A DNA stretch of 64,000 nucleotides from an uncultured Kordiimonas sp. (GCA_947492375.1 CANLMI010000001.1:620001-684000); one strand, 5' to 3'; numbered from the stretch's first letter, positions 38,902 to 48,248 are shown. Program-made: numbers and translations. Notes: generated from the sequence alone by a model not told the origin.

Positions 38902-39303
38902 ATGGGAAAACTTGTAGAGGGTGGCTGCCTGTGCGGTAGGGTAAGGTACGAAGTCAATTTAAAAGGCGCAGAGTTTGGTCATTGCCACTGTAAGGACTGT
39001 CAGAAAAATTCTGGTGCACCTTTTATGTCTTTTGCGTTTGTTGAGTGGGGATATTTTCGTTGGCTCAATGAGCCTGACGGTGCTTATCAATCAAGCCCGG
39101 ATGCCTGCAGGAAGTTTTGTACACATTGCTCGAGTGCGATTTGCTGGGAGGGTAAGCAATTTGATCACGGGATCAGTATCAATACCGGTACGCTCGATGA
39201 GTATTCAGGCGGTGATATCCAGTTCGAGATTTTCACGCGTAGCCGTTGGCCAATTATCGCCCCGATAAACGGTGCACGGCAGTATGAAGCTGAGCCAAAA
39301 TAA
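38902..39303 (+). CDS. GFA (CENP-V/glutathione-dependent formaldehyde-activating) family protein
   Basis: A 133-residue zinc protein with the family Cys pattern: GGCLCGRVRYEV, GHCHCKDCQKNSGAPF and KFCTHCSSAICWEG. Members bind zinc and some add glutathione to formaldehyde, but most are uncharacterised. The ATG at 38902 has AGGG eight bases upstream; earlier starts would overlap the SOS box. The same box serves uvrA, so SOS control of this gene is possible. Confidence 0.87.
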   Translation: MGKLVEGGCLCGRVRYEVNLKGAEFGHCHCKDCQKNSGAPFMSFAFVEWGYFRWLNEPDGAYQSSPDACRKFCTHCSSAICWEGKQFDHGISINTGTLDEYSGGDIQFEIFTRSRWPIIAPINGARQYEAEPK

Positions 39304-39373
39304 AGTCGGAGACGTGCTGATTGTTTATGTGGTAGAGAGCAAACAATAATGATTAGTGATCGGTTTCTGTTTT

Positions 39374-40501
39374 ATGCCTAATATCGAACAGCTTTTTGAT
39401 GCTTCAATTTCATCACACTATACTGATATAGCAGGGGTTACGAATGCAAAGTTTCCTCAATATACAGAAGCGGCACGGCATGTTTATAAGCAATTGTTGA
39501 ATGTTTTTGATACTTTTGATTTAGAATATTTTTTATTTGCCGGATCAATGGTGGGGTACGTTCGTAATAAAAAAATGCCCCGGTGGATGGATGATCTTGA
39601 TCTGATTATTTTTGAAGATCAGATCCAGCGTTTTGAAGGCGAAATAATACCTTACTTAGAAAATGCCGGCTTTAATTGCTTTAAACCGCATCAATTTCCG
39701 AATGCCGGGTATCATATCCTAAGTATGCAAGCGAGTAAGCACCGGGAAAGCGGCATTGATTATGCTGATGATATCAGGATAAGGGTGCCGTGGGCCCAAA
39801 TTGATGTTTTTTATACCAAAGTGGATCAAGATGGTTTGATCCGTAACCTGGATGGCTGGGGATTATATCATCAAAAGGATATACCGATTGGTTGGGTAAA
39901 GCCAGCAAAACCAATTCGTGTTGAAGGACGGCATATCAATGCCTTTGGGAAATACCGGAAAGACATTGAAAAACAATATGGTGATGTGATCAATAACATA
40001 ATGATATCAGATCATAAGCAAGTATTTCTCGATTTGAGGGATACCCATTGGTCGGTTATTGATAAGGCTTTAGACGCGTATAATAAGGCGCATGTGCAGG
40101 CCTTGCCGCCATCTATAAGTACCGCGCAATTGGCTGCTTATACGCCCATGGTGGATACACAGTATTCTGCAACGAAAAGCGATAATTTTGATACAATCAT
40201 AAAGGCTATAGTAGATCAAAACGCCGGGAAGGTGCTGTTAAGAGAAGCCGTCCATATATTTTGGGTTATGGATTTGAAAAGGCTGTTTCCTGCTATTCAT
40301 ATCACTGTTCAGCTTCACAATAAAATGGCCGCTCAAAGAGCGGCGCATCTATATGCATTCATTGATGTGGCACTAGCTGAAGATATCGAATTAAAAGCGC
40401 TGTTTGATCAATATCTTCAGTATCTTAATATACCCCAAAAGATACGCCAGAAGACACCGTGGTATAAGAAAATTTGGGGTAATAATTTTGGCACTATATA
40501 G
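39374..40501 (+). CDS. LicD-like nucleotidyltransferase-fold protein
   Basis: A 375-residue soluble protein. LEYFLFAGSMVGYVRNKK followed by MPRWMDDLDLIIFED is the LicD/Fukutin pattern (Gly-Ser plus Asp-x-Asp metal site), and GYHILSMQASKHRE and VPWAQIDVFY fit the rest of the domain (about 45-200). LicD enzymes transfer phosphocholine or related groups to sugars; here the acceptor is unknown. The C-terminal 170 residues are unassigned. Start near 39374 is uncertain; a GTG at 39356 is possible. Confidence 0.68.
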   Translation: MPNIEQLFDASISSHYTDIAGVTNAKFPQYTEAARHVYKQLLNVFDTFDLEYFLFAGSMVGYVRNKKMPRWMDDLDLIIFEDQIQRFEGEIIPYLENAGFNCFKPHQFPNAGYHILSMQASKHRESGIDYADDIRIRVPWAQIDVFYTKVDQDGLIRNLDGWGLYHQKDIPIGWVKPAKPIRVEGRHINAFGKYRKDIEKQYGDVINNIMISDHKQVFLDLRDTHWSVIDKALDAYNKAHVQALPPSISTAQLAAYTPMVDTQYSATKSDNFDTIIKAIVDQNAGKVLLREAVHIFWVMDLKRLFPAIHITVQLHNKMAAQRAAHLYAFIDVALAEDIELKALFDQYLQYLNIPQKIRQKTPWYKKIWGNNFGTI

Positions 40502-40518
40502 GTGCGCGCCTACGAATA

Positions 40519-41688
40519 TTAGAGTTTAGTTTGTGAGCCATCATCCTTAAGTTTGAACAATGTTTGATCATTCTGAATCAATAAACCTTCTGAACTGCGC
40601 GAAGGGAAAGTGCCCCGGTAATCAAACGGATGTTTGACATCGATCGCGATTACCTTACCGCGGTATAGTGTGTTCACGCTCCACTGAGGTTGGTGGCCGA
40701 CAATAACGGCTTTGGCGTTAAAATGATTGGCGCCTATGTCAATATCACTCTGGCTTAAGTCTGCTTCAAAATACCCACGATACCATGATGGGCCGTTTTT
40801 CGTAGAGAGAACGGCGTCACTATTGAATGCTTCGCTGCGGGGTAACCAAGCGCTCCGGTAATTTTTACGAGCGATTGTATTGATATCATCAAGCGATAGA
40901 CCAAGTGCAGGAAGGTCAGGGTGAATGCCGCCGTGTGTGAACAAATAGCCATTGATCAGTTCCATAGTATTTTTACTAGCCATCCAGCGCCCAAGAAAAG
41001 AATTATCGTCAAAAAGCTCATATTGCTGCTTACCAAGCGCTGTTGCTACATGGATATATTTTTTGGCAGCTTTCTGGTAATTGCCTTGTAGGTTTTTTAA
41101 TTCATGATTGCCTAGTATGAAATGTACTGTACCACCTGCTTTTTCAGCAACCTTTTCCAGTTTGTAGATAAACCATAACACCTGTGTTGTTGAAAAACCC
41201 CGATCAACAAAATCGCCTACAAGAACCAAGTGTCCTTTGCCAAAAGTCCAATTTAGGTTTTGGTCGATAACGTTGTTTGCAATCAGGAAATTCCGGAATG
41301 TTTTGTAACTGCTTTCAATGTCAGATATGGCAACGATGTTTTCGTTATCTGAGTATGTTGTTGGTGGTGTCTTGATGTTTGTATCAATAGTTAAGTCAAA
41401 GCTATTGTCTTCTAGAGGGAAATAGACGGTTGCTGAAATTGGCTCATTTAATGAATAGCTTTTCTTATCGATATAAAAACCTTGTTTACTATTACCGCGA
41501 ATATAGTTGCTGGTAATTTGATTACCTTCAAAAAACAGGTGAGGGCCTTCGTTTCCTATTTTATAGGCGAGGGGGTTGTCACCGTAATTAATGTCAGCCC
41601 CAAACCACACCGCTGTTCCCATTAAAATGGTAAGTAACACAGTAAATGTCAGTAAAGAGTGTTTCAGGTTTGTTAGTAAAAACGACAT
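40519..41688 (-). CDS. Membrane-anchored calcineurin-like metallophosphatase
   Basis: A 389-residue protein: N-terminal anchor or signal (LLTFTVLLTILMGTAVWFG), then PPP-type metallophosphatase motifs VAISDIESSYKTF, VLVGDFVDRG, FILGNHELKNLQG, LFTHGGIHPDL and VIVGHQPQWSV. The usual GDxH in motif I reads SDIE, which I believe is shared by a bacterial subgroup; the other ligands are intact. Probably periplasmic. AGTAA-TG-TTACT lies 18 bases upstream. It is convergent with the LicD-like gene. Confidence 0.84.
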   Translation of the reverse strand: MSFLLTNLKHSLLTFTVLLTILMGTAVWFGADINYGDNPLAYKIGNEGPHLFFEGNQITSNYIRGNSKQGFYIDKKSYSLNEPISATVYFPLEDNSFDLTIDTNIKTPPTTYSDNENIVAISDIESSYKTFRNFLIANNVIDQNLNWTFGKGHLVLVGDFVDRGFSTTQVLWFIYKLEKVAEKAGGTVHFILGNHELKNLQGNYQKAAKKYIHVATALGKQQYELFDDNSFLGRWMASKNTMELINGYLFTHGGIHPDLPALGLSLDDINTIARKNYRSAWLPRSEAFNSDAVLSTKNGPSWYRGYFEADLSQSDIDIGANHFNAKAVIVGHQPQWSVNTLYRGKVIAIDVKHPFDYRGTFPSRSSEGLLIQNDQTLFKLKDDGSQTKL

Positions 41689-41816
41689 AGGTTTATCCTC
41701 AATATAGTAATGTTACTGTCGTAACTCGGGTTTGTATTTTTGTTTTAGCCAAGTTCTCTGGTTTGCTGCCTTTGCTGGCAGCAATTATGTTTATTTCAGT
41801 TTGTTTATAGATGTCT

Positions 41817-42362
41817 TTAGATAGCTGCTTTCAGTATCGTGAGAAGTCTGCGGGTTACATATAATATGCTTACACTGATACTGATAAAGACGGGTATTAG
41901 CCACCAATCAAGAATATCAACTTTTCCTTCAGGTTCGCCGTCAACAACACCAATAATTACAGATTCACCATTGCCGTTTGACCAAAGGCCAACCGCATTG
42001 GGGTCAAACAACTTGTATATGGCAAGAAAAAGAAGGGCGGCTGAAATGATGTATCCAAAACATGCAGTTGTGTAATAGAGGCTTTTAGTAGCGCCCTTTT
42101 TAACTGTTTGTATTGCTTTAAATCCAGCAGGGGGTGGGGTGCCGTTTAATATATGTTCTACATAAGAGGCAGCAAGATCACGGGGTGACCCGAAACCATC
42201 CAGTATAGTTTCAAGATTGGTTGTTTCTGTTTGTGTTTCGAGGGCATCATAAATATGGCTTTCAATTTCCCTGATCACTTCGTCAGCATCTGCTTTTTCG
42301 AGCCTTGAAAGATACGTTGAAAGTGTTTTTAAATAGGCGTGTATTTGATCACGTTCTGTCAT
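41817..42362 (-). CDS. HAAS/DUF1700-domain membrane protein
   Basis: A 181-residue protein. The N-terminal helical HAAS-type domain (YLKTLSTYLSRLEKADADEVIREIESHI; LETILDGFGSPRDLAASYVEH, given in parts) is followed by two to three transmembrane helices (TACFGYIISAALLFLAIYKLF; WWLIPVFISISVSILYVT). HAAS proteins are typically encoded next to PadR regulators and act with them as a signalling pair; here the PadR gene is 14 bases upstream in the same operon. Confidence 0.82.
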   Translation of the reverse strand: MTERDQIHAYLKTLSTYLSRLEKADADEVIREIESHIYDALETQTETTNLETILDGFGSPRDLAASYVEHILNGTPPPAGFKAIQTVKKGATKSLYYTTACFGYIISAALLFLAIYKLFDPNAVGLWSNGNGESVIIGVVDGEPEGKVDILDWWLIPVFISISVSILYVTRRLLTILKAAI

Positions 42363-42376
42363 TTATCTGTCCTCAC

Positions 42377-42757
42377 TCATTGCTGTTTTGGCTGGGCTAT
42401 TTTGGCTGGGCCAGGGTTGGTTAAAAGATATTCTATATCTGCAACCGATGTTCGCCACCGTGTGGTAAAGCTAAGAAGTTTTTCTTCTCCGGCAGCGGTA
42501 AGATTATAATATTTACGGGGGCGTTCATCGCCTGTTTGCTGCCAGTTAGCCGCAACAACACCGTCACGTTTTAATCGGTCCATAAGGGGGTAAAGGGTCC
42601 CCTCTGTTATTTTAGTTGTTTCAAACGAATGCAAAAGATTGAGTAATTCAAGACCGTATAAATGGCGGCCCTTGAGAGCCGCCAAAATAACAAGCTCTAA
42701 AGTTCCTTTCCTCAGCTGTACATCCCACTTTATATCTGTCGTAACTTCGGGCTTCAT
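42377..42757 (-). CDS. PadR family transcriptional regulator (short, HAAS-linked)
   Basis: A 126-residue PadR: DVQLRKGTLELVILAALKGR, HLYGLELLNLLHSFE, ITEGTLYPLMDRLKRDGVVA, RKYYNLTAAGEEKLLSF. It lacks the C-terminal domain of the 21469 PadR. A palindrome ATAGT-T-ACTAT 19 bases before its ATG may be its operator. The operon with a HAAS protein is a known arrangement in diverse bacteria. Confidence 0.9.
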   Translation of the reverse strand: MKPEVTTDIKWDVQLRKGTLELVILAALKGRHLYGLELLNLLHSFETTKITEGTLYPLMDRLKRDGVVAANWQQTGDERPRKYYNLTAAGEEKLLSFTTRWRTSVADIEYLLTNPGPAKIAQPKQQ

Positions 42758-42775
42758 ATTCTATCCTTGTTTAAG

Positions 42776-42786
42776 ATAGTTACTAT
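42776..42786. promoter_or_regulatory. Palindrome upstream of the PadR-HAAS operon, possible operator
   Basis: ATAGT, T, ACTAT (42776-42786) lies within the expected promoter of the leftward PadR gene. Perfect 5-base arms. A similar AGTAA-TG-TTACT (41706-41717) precedes the metallophosphatase gene. Evidence is positional only. Confidence 0.28.
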
Positions 42787-43027
42787 GTAGTGCAAGGTAT
42801 ATGGCTTTACAATATGCATTGTGATATTTATTTTAAAACTTGAGAAATTAGCCGTATCTATTTTGACAAGTGAATTAGATCGTGTTATTTGAACACTTAG
42901 TTCTTGGAGGATAACGTGAATACTAAAACTGTTATTTTGTGTTTTTTATAGCGATTTGATCACTTGGCAAAGAAGGTTTTGCCGAACCATTTCCTATTAT
43001 ATAAACGCAAAACTACAGGTGAGTATC

Positions 43028-43633
43028 ATGATTAGATCCTGTTATCTTGAAAACTATGTTTTCGAAATCCGAAACCTTCTTTCTCAAAAAGAATGTAAAA
43101 ACTTTATCAAAAACAGTCTTGCGAAAGACTATGAGCCGGCAACTATTAATTATGTAAATGGGCCAGTTAGAGATGAAGAAATTCGCAATAATGATCGCTT
43201 AATTATCGATGATCGCGGCCTCGCCAACACGCTTTGGCAGAGGGTACGAGAGTTTGTACCTCCAGTTTTTAATGGACGGTCAGTTATTGGTTTGAATGAG
43301 CGTTTTCGGTATTATCGTTATAGAAAAGGCCAGCAATTTGATTGGCATATGGATGGTGCCTATATGCGGGCAAATGGAGAGCGCAGTCTTTTCACCTTGA
43401 TGTTCTATTTGAATGAAGGTTTTAAAGGCGGCGATACCACGTTTAGTGATTGGGGCTCGCCGTTGGTATTTGATGATTTTTCTGTTACGCCGCAGGCGGG
43501 TAAGGCGCTTTTATTTTTTCACCCGATAAGTCACAAAGGCGAACCTGTCATGTCTGGTGAAAAATTTGTGCTTCGAACTGATGTTATGTATGCAGCGAAA
43601 GCTGGCAACCAGGACCCTTGGCATAGAGCATGA
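43028..43633 (+). CDS. 2OG-Fe(II) oxygenase, prolyl 4-hydroxylase-like
   Basis: A 201-residue cytosolic enzyme. FRYYRYRKGQQFDWHMDGAY carries H-x-D, LMFYLNEGFKGGDTTFSD the core strand, and KALLFFHPISHKGEPVMSGEKF the distal His, with R near the end (VLRTDVMY) for 2-oxoglutarate. The pattern fits prolyl 4-hydroxylase alpha-like proteins. AGGTGAG is about five bases before the ATG at 43028, deciding the start over the longer frame from 42956. Substrate unknown. Confidence 0.87.
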   Translation: MIRSCYLENYVFEIRNLLSQKECKNFIKNSLAKDYEPATINYVNGPVRDEEIRNNDRLIIDDRGLANTLWQRVREFVPPVFNGRSVIGLNERFRYYRYRKGQQFDWHMDGAYMRANGERSLFTLMFYLNEGFKGGDTTFSDWGSPLVFDDFSVTPQAGKALLFFHPISHKGEPVMSGEKFVLRTDVMYAAKAGNQDPWHRA

Positions 43634-43647
43634 TAAGATTTACGCGG

Positions 43648-43670
43648 TAGCAGAGTTTAATCCTCTGCTA
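43648..43670. terminator. Hairpin between convergent oxygenase and secreted-protein genes
   Basis: TAGCAGAG (43648-43655) and CTCTGCTA (43663-43670), perfect 8-pair arms, lying at the end of the leftward gene and 15 bases after the rightward stop. No T-run, so a weak or processing structure. Confidence 0.35.
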
Positions 43671-44244
43671 TTCGCTTGTAAGTGCCATCAAACCAATCAT
43701 CCCATTTTTCTGTCTGAGCGTTATATTGAAGAAAATGTTGCCGCACAGAGCCATCATCTTGCGGCGTCCAGATACCTTTGATCGGAACATCGGTTTTATT
43801 GCCATAATAGGAAATAGTACCAACGAGTTCCATTGAGCCATTTTTCATGCCGCCTTCAATATCAAGCGAATATCCTTTTGCCACCCAGATTTGCCGCCAT
43901 TTACCCGTGTTGGGATTATAATAATTTATGCTCTGGCCAGTACCACCTGTTGCGCTTTTCCAGCTTTCATGGAGCGCACAGCCATTCTCAATCACTTTTA
44001 TCGAATTTTTGCCAGCATGCTGACCGTTTGAGCGAACACTTACATCCCAATTACCCAACCAAAAATCAAAGACACGGAAATTTTTGTCAGTTGCGCATGG
44101 GTTAGGGGGCGGTGTTTGTTGTGTGTTAACCTGACTGTAGTCTTGATTGCCTGATTGGCTTGTCGGTTGACCAGTTGATTGTGCATATGTCGACACTGTT
44201 ACAGTGGCTAAACTCAGAATTGAAGCAAATAGATATGGTTTCAT
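43657..44244 (-). CDS. Secreted DUF1579-like protein
   Basis: A 195-residue exported protein: signal peptide LFASILSLATVTVSTYAQ, a Gln/Ser/Pro-rich linker, then a beta-rich domain opening with NFRVFDFWLGNWDVSV, the FWLGxW pattern seen in DUF1579-type proteins. Two Cys (about 50 and 88) may form a disulfide. The function is unknown. It ends convergent with the oxygenase gene. Confidence 0.7.
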   Translation of the reverse strand: MKPYLFASILSLATVTVSTYAQSTGQPTSQSGNQDYSQVNTQQTPPPNPCATDKNFRVFDFWLGNWDVSVRSNGQHAGKNSIKVIENGCALHESWKSATGGTGQSINYYNPNTGKWRQIWVAKGYSLDIEGGMKNGSMELVGTISYYGNKTDVPIKGIWTPQDDGSVRQHFLQYNAQTEKWDDWFDGTYKRIAED

Positions 44245-44419
44245 GCCCTTGTCCCTCTAGTTTCTCAATTCGATTTGGATAGGATTGCACGGTAAGTCTG
44301 AATGATAAAAGTATTTGCGACTAATTGTTTCATACCCGCGACAAATATGCTTTAAAGTCTTGGTATGTGACTCGTTCAGAAGTCAAAATCAGTATAACGC
44401 AAGATCAAGGGAATGAAGC

Positions 44420-44950
44420 ATGGCTGGTAGCGTAAATAAGGTAACTTTGGTGGGGAACTTGGGCCGTGACCCTGAAGTGAGAACAATGAATGACGGTTCG
44501 CCAGTCGTGAACCTGTCAATTGCTACGAGTGATACATGGAAAGATCGGGCATCAGGTGAGCGCCGCGAACGAACAGAATGGCACCGTGTGGTAATCTTTA
44601 ATGAAGCCCTTGCAAAAGTGGCGCAAAATTACCTGAAGAAAGGCTCTACGGTATATCTTGAGGGCTCGCTTCAAACTCGTAAGTGGACTGACCAGTCAGG
44701 TATGGAGAAATACACAACTGAAGTTGTGCTTCAGCGTTACCGCGGTGAATTAACGATGCTTGGAGGCCGAGGCGGTGACGGCGGCAGCGCATATGGCGGT
44801 GATCAAGGCTACGGCGGTGGCAATGACTTTGGTGGCCAAGGTGGTCAGGGCGGCCAATCAGGCGGCGGCTTTGGCGGCGGTAGTCAGGGTGGCGGTCAGT
44901 CCGGTGGGTTCGGCGGCGGCGGCGATCTTGATGATGAGATCCCATTCTAG
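44420..44950 (+). CDS. ssb: Single-stranded DNA-binding protein
   Basis: A 176-residue SSB: OB fold at 1-110 ([41 protein letters not shown]), a long Gly-rich linker and the acidic tip DLDDEIPF that recruits repair proteins. No LexA box of the GTTC-N7-GTTC type is seen upstream, unlike recA and uvrA here. An intrinsic terminator follows 18 bases after the stop. Confidence 0.97.
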   Translation: MAGSVNKVTLVGNLGRDPEVRTMNDGSPVVNLSIATSDTWKDRASGERRERTEWHRVVIFNEALAKVAQNYLKKGSTVYLEGSLQTRKWTDQSGMEKYTTEVVLQRYRGELTMLGGRGGDGGSAYGGDQGYGGGNDFGGQGGQGGQSGGGFGGGSQGGGQSGGFGGGGDLDDEIPF

Positions 44951-44967
44951 GGTTGATACAAGTATGT

Positions 44968-44994
44968 AAAGGGGGCTTTTTAGCCCCTTTTTTT
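44968..44994 (+). terminator. Intrinsic terminator after ssb
   Basis: AAAGGGG(G)C and GCCCCTTT form a stem with a T-rich loop, followed by a run of T. It separates ssb from the patatin gene. Confidence 0.85.
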
Positions 44995-45081
44995 GTGAGT
45001 ATTTTATTGAAACTTGCATGTGAAATTGAAATACCCAGATATACGAAATGCAAACACTATAAGTGACGGGGAGATGCTTAC

Positions 45082-45906
45082 GTGAAAATCGGATTGGTAC
45101 TTGGAGGCGGTGCAGGGCTGGGATGGGCGCATATTGGGGCCTTTAGAATACTGGAACGCGCGGGTATTAAGATTGATATCGTAACGGGCACAAGTATCGG
45201 TTCAATCGTTGGTGCATCCATTGCTTCTGGTAAGCTGGATGATCTTGAAGAGATCGCGCGCGATATCACCATCAAGGAAATTCTGATGATGGGGGAGTTT
45301 AGTTTTAAAAAAGGTAGTATTCTGGGCGCTGGTAAAATCGAAAAAGAAATGCGCCGCCATTTTGGCAACCAGACGATTGAAAACCTTGATATTCCTTTTG
45401 CAGCCATTGCCGCGGATGTTTATACGGGCGAACGTGTTGTAATGGATGAAGGGGACATTGTCACCGCTATTCGGGCGTCATCGGCTGTGCCGGGTGTTTT
45501 GCCACCTGTTGACACAAATCGGATGATGTTAATCGACGGCGGTGTTGTGGACCCTGTGCCTGTGGAAGCCGCGCGTGAGCTTGGCGCTGATTTTATCATT
45601 GCAATTGACCTGCAAGCAGACTTTCAGGGCAGAGTGAAAAGCATGGGTTTTGATCCTTTGCAGGATAAGCCAAGGTCAGCGGCGATGAAAACCGCGCGAG
45701 CAGGGCTTTATCTAACACTCAGCACCCTTGGCCGGATACGGAGCGAAGCTGCCAAAGCAGATGTAATAGTTGAGCCTCGTATCGGACATATTGAAGCAAG
45801 TGATTTCACCAAAGCAAAAGAGCTGATCGCACTGGGCGCTCAGGCCATGGATGAGGTTTTGCCTGAAATTGAAATTTTACTTGAGCAAAGAGCTGTAAAG
45901 CTTTGA
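45082..45906 (+). CDS. Patatin-like phospholipase, RssA/YchK type
   Basis: A 274-residue patatin: oxyanion loop GLVLGGGAGLGWAHIGAFRI, nucleophile elbow VTGTSIGSIVGAS (GxSxG), and the catalytic Asp in LIDGGVVDPVPVEAAREL. No signal peptide, so a cytosolic lipid hydrolase; substrate unknown. GTG start with GGGGAG eight bases upstream. It ends 3 bases from the convergent acyl-CoA dehydrogenase gene. Confidence 0.9.
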   Translation: MKIGLVLGGGAGLGWAHIGAFRILERAGIKIDIVTGTSIGSIVGASIASGKLDDLEEIARDITIKEILMMGEFSFKKGSILGAGKIEKEMRRHFGNQTIENLDIPFAAIAADVYTGERVVMDEGDIVTAIRASSAVPGVLPPVDTNRMMLIDGGVVDPVPVEAARELGADFIIAIDLQADFQGRVKSMGFDPLQDKPRSAAMKTARAGLYLTLSTLGRIRSEAAKADVIVEPRIGHIEASDFTKAKELIALGAQAMDEVLPEIEILLEQRAVKL

Positions 45907-45909
45907 TTT

Positions 45910-47043
45910 TTATTTCATTAATTCGCGTTGAATAACGATACGCTGAATGTCAGACGTGCCTTCGTAAATTTGGCAAACACGAACATCACGGTATATTTTT
46001 TCAACGGGATATTCACTTAGATAGCCATAGCCACCAAGAATTTGAATAGCGTCAGAGCAAATGCGTTCTGCTTCTTCGCTGGCGTAGGCCTTGGCCATGC
46101 ACGCTTCCTTAAGGCATGGCTGGCCTGCATCTTTTTTAGCGGCTGCATCAAGCACCATCAATTCAGCAGCATGAAGTTTTGTTGCCATGTCGGCTAGGCG
46201 GAAACCTACTGCTTGGTGATTGATGATCTCTTTGCCGAATGCCTTACGTTCTTTCGCGTACGCAAGGGCATATTCATATGCGGCCTTTGCCATGCCAACG
46301 GACTGTGCTGCAATACCAATACGGCCAGTTTCCAAATTTGCGAGGGCGATTTTATAGCCTGCGCCTTCTTCACCTAAAAGAAGATCGGTTGATATTTCCA
46401 TATCTTCAAAAGTGATCTGGCATGTGTCTGATGATTTTTGACCTAGCTTATGCTCAACACTTGCAACATTATAGCCTGGTGTATCCGTTGGCACCAAAAA
46501 GGCCGAAATACCACGCTTGCCCGCAGAAGGGTCCGTAACAGCAAACACAATTGCAACGCCGCCAATTTTGCCCGATGTAATGAATTGCTTTGTGCCATTC
46601 AATTTCCATCCGCCATTGGTGCGTTCAGCCTTGGTTGCCAGCATTGAGGCATCTGATCCGGCCTGGGGTTCTGTCAGGCAGAAGGCACCGATCATCTCGC
46701 CCTTTGCCAATGGTTTTAAAAAGCGTTCTTTTTGTGCATCGGTACCGTTTTGAAGGATGGCTGCACATACAGGCGCGTTGTTAACACTCATAAGTGTGGA
46801 TAAGCCGCCGTCACCCGCCGCAATTTCTATAAGGGCAAGCGCGTAGGAGACATAATCAGTCTCTGCACCATCCCATTCTTCAGGAACCGTCATGCCCATT
46901 AAGCCAAGAGCACCCATTTCACGTAAAAAATCAGCAGGTATTTCACCTGATTTTTCCCATATGGCTGCATTCGGTTTGATCTGGCCCTCTGAAAAGGAGC
47001 GGGCCATATCCTGAACCATTCTTTGTTCTTCGCTTAATTGCAT
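45910..47043 (-). CDS. Acyl-CoA dehydrogenase
   Basis: A 377-residue FAD enzyme of the short/branched-chain acyl-CoA dehydrogenase type: FCLTEPQAGSDASMLATKAE, WKLNGTKQFITSGKIG, the substrate/FAD segment RKAFGKEIINHQAVGFRLAD, DAIQILGGYGYLSEYPVEK and catalytic Glu in QIYEGTSDIQRIVI. It introduces the alpha-beta double bond in acyl-CoA. Downstream of a thiolase gene by 23 bases; both likely form a beta-oxidation or branched-chain amino-acid operon. Confidence 0.95.
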   Translation of the reverse strand: MQLSEEQRMVQDMARSFSEGQIKPNAAIWEKSGEIPADFLREMGALGLMGMTVPEEWDGAETDYVSYALALIEIAAGDGGLSTLMSVNNAPVCAAILQNGTDAQKERFLKPLAKGEMIGAFCLTEPQAGSDASMLATKAERTNGGWKLNGTKQFITSGKIGGVAIVFAVTDPSAGKRGISAFLVPTDTPGYNVASVEHKLGQKSSDTCQITFEDMEISTDLLLGEEGAGYKIALANLETGRIGIAAQSVGMAKAAYEYALAYAKERKAFGKEIINHQAVGFRLADMATKLHAAELMVLDAAAKKDAGQPCLKEACMAKAYASEEAERICSDAIQILGGYGYLSEYPVEKIYRDVRVCQIYEGTSDIQRIVIQRELMK

Positions 47044-47066
47044 AACGGTTTCCGTTTTTGACTTTT

Positions 47067-48248
47067 CTACTGAATTTCGATTGCAACTGCTGTTGCTTCG
47101 CCGCCGCCGATGCAGAGGCTAGCAACGCCGCGCTTTAAGCCACGTTTTTGAAGGGCGTTGATCAGTGTTACACAAATGCGGGCACCTGATGCACCGATTG
47201 GATGACCGAGAGCACACGCACCGCCGTTTACATTTACTTTCGCGTGGTCAAGGCCAAGTTCCTGCATCGCAGCCATTGGAACCACGGCAAAAGCTTCATT
47301 AAGCTCAAAAAGGTCAACATCATCTTTTGACCAACCTGCTTTATCCAGAACCTTTTCAACGGCCTGTACAGGGGCAGTTGTGAACCATTCCGGTTCATGG
47401 GCATGACTTGAATGTGCCTTAAGCGTCGCAAGCGGTGTTAGTCCGCGTTTTTCAGCTTCTGACGCACGCATCATAACAACAGCCGCTGCACCGTCAGAGA
47501 TCGAACTCGCGTTAGCCGCCGTTACAGTTCCGTCTTTTTTAAAGGCAGGGCGAAGGGTTGGGATTTTATCGAAACGGGCTTTGCCAGGCTGTTCATCAAT
47601 TGCAATTTCAGTGTCGCCGCGACGAGATTTAACAGTCACAGGAACGACTTCGCCGTCGAAATCACCGTTTTCAATTGCGCGTTGTGCCCGCTTTAAAGAT
47701 TCGATTGCATAAGCATCCTGTGCTTCACGTGTGAATTGATAATGTTCAGCACATTTTTCTGCGAATGCCCCCATTGGCACGCCTTCATATGCATCGGTCA
47801 ACCCATCAAGCGCCATATGGTCAAGAACCTGAGTGCTGCCATATTTCGTGCCTGTACGGCCAGTCGGCATTATATGGGGTGCAAGCGACATGCTTTCCAT
47901 ACCACCAGCAACGATAATATCACCGGAACCCGCAAGAAGAGCATCATGTGCCTGCATCATGGCTTTCATCCCGGAACCGCACATTTTATTCACAGTAACT
48001 GCACCAGTGGCATTTGGAATGCCGGCTTTTTTACTGGCTTGGCGTGCAGGTGCCTGGCTTTGGCCTGCTGGTAGAACACAGCCCATGATCGTTTCGTCAA
48101 TATTATCGCCTTCGACGCCAGCGCTATCAAGCGCCCCTTTGATTGCAGTTGCACCAAGGTCAGAGGCAGTCGTTGTTGAGAGGTCGCCTAAAAGGCCACC
48201 CATTGGCGTACGCGCCATACCGACAATTACAATTGGATCTTCAGACAT
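47067..48248 (-). CDS. Acetyl-CoA C-acyltransferase (thiolase)
   Basis: A 393-residue thiolase: nucleophilic Cys in TVNKMCGSGMKAMMQAHDAL, His in GGACALGHPIGASGARI and the second Cys in ASLCIGGGEATAVAIE. It cleaves 3-ketoacyl-CoA or condenses acetyl-CoA. Length is normal and all catalytic residues are present. It is first in an operon with the acyl-CoA dehydrogenase. Confidence 0.95.
   Translation of the reverse strand: MSEDPIVIVGMARTPMGGLLGDLSTTTASDLGATAIKGALDSAGVEGDNIDETIMGCVLPAGQSQAPARQASKKAGIPNATGAVTVNKMCGSGMKAMMQAHDALLAGSGDIIVAGGMESMSLAPHIMPTGRTGTKYGSTQVLDHMALDGLTDAYEGVPMGAFAEKCAEHYQFTREAQDAYAIESLKRAQRAIENGDFDGEVVPVTVKSRRGDTEIAIDEQPGKARFDKIPTLRPAFKKDGTVTAANASSISDGAAAVVMMRASEAEKRGLTPLATLKAHSSHAHEPEWFTTAPVQAVEKVLDKAGWSKDDVDLFELNEAFAVVPMAAMQELGLDHAKVNVNGGACALGHPIGASGARICVTLINALQKRGLKRGVASLCIGGGEATAVAIEIQ

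Noticed and set aside
44245-44419. SOS box upstream of ssb
   Set aside because: Only one GTTC half site is present; no second GTTC or GAAC at N7 spacing.
44760-44940. Repeat array in a GGC-rich tract
   Set aside because: It is the Gly-rich linker of SSB in a continuous frame, not a DNA repeat element.
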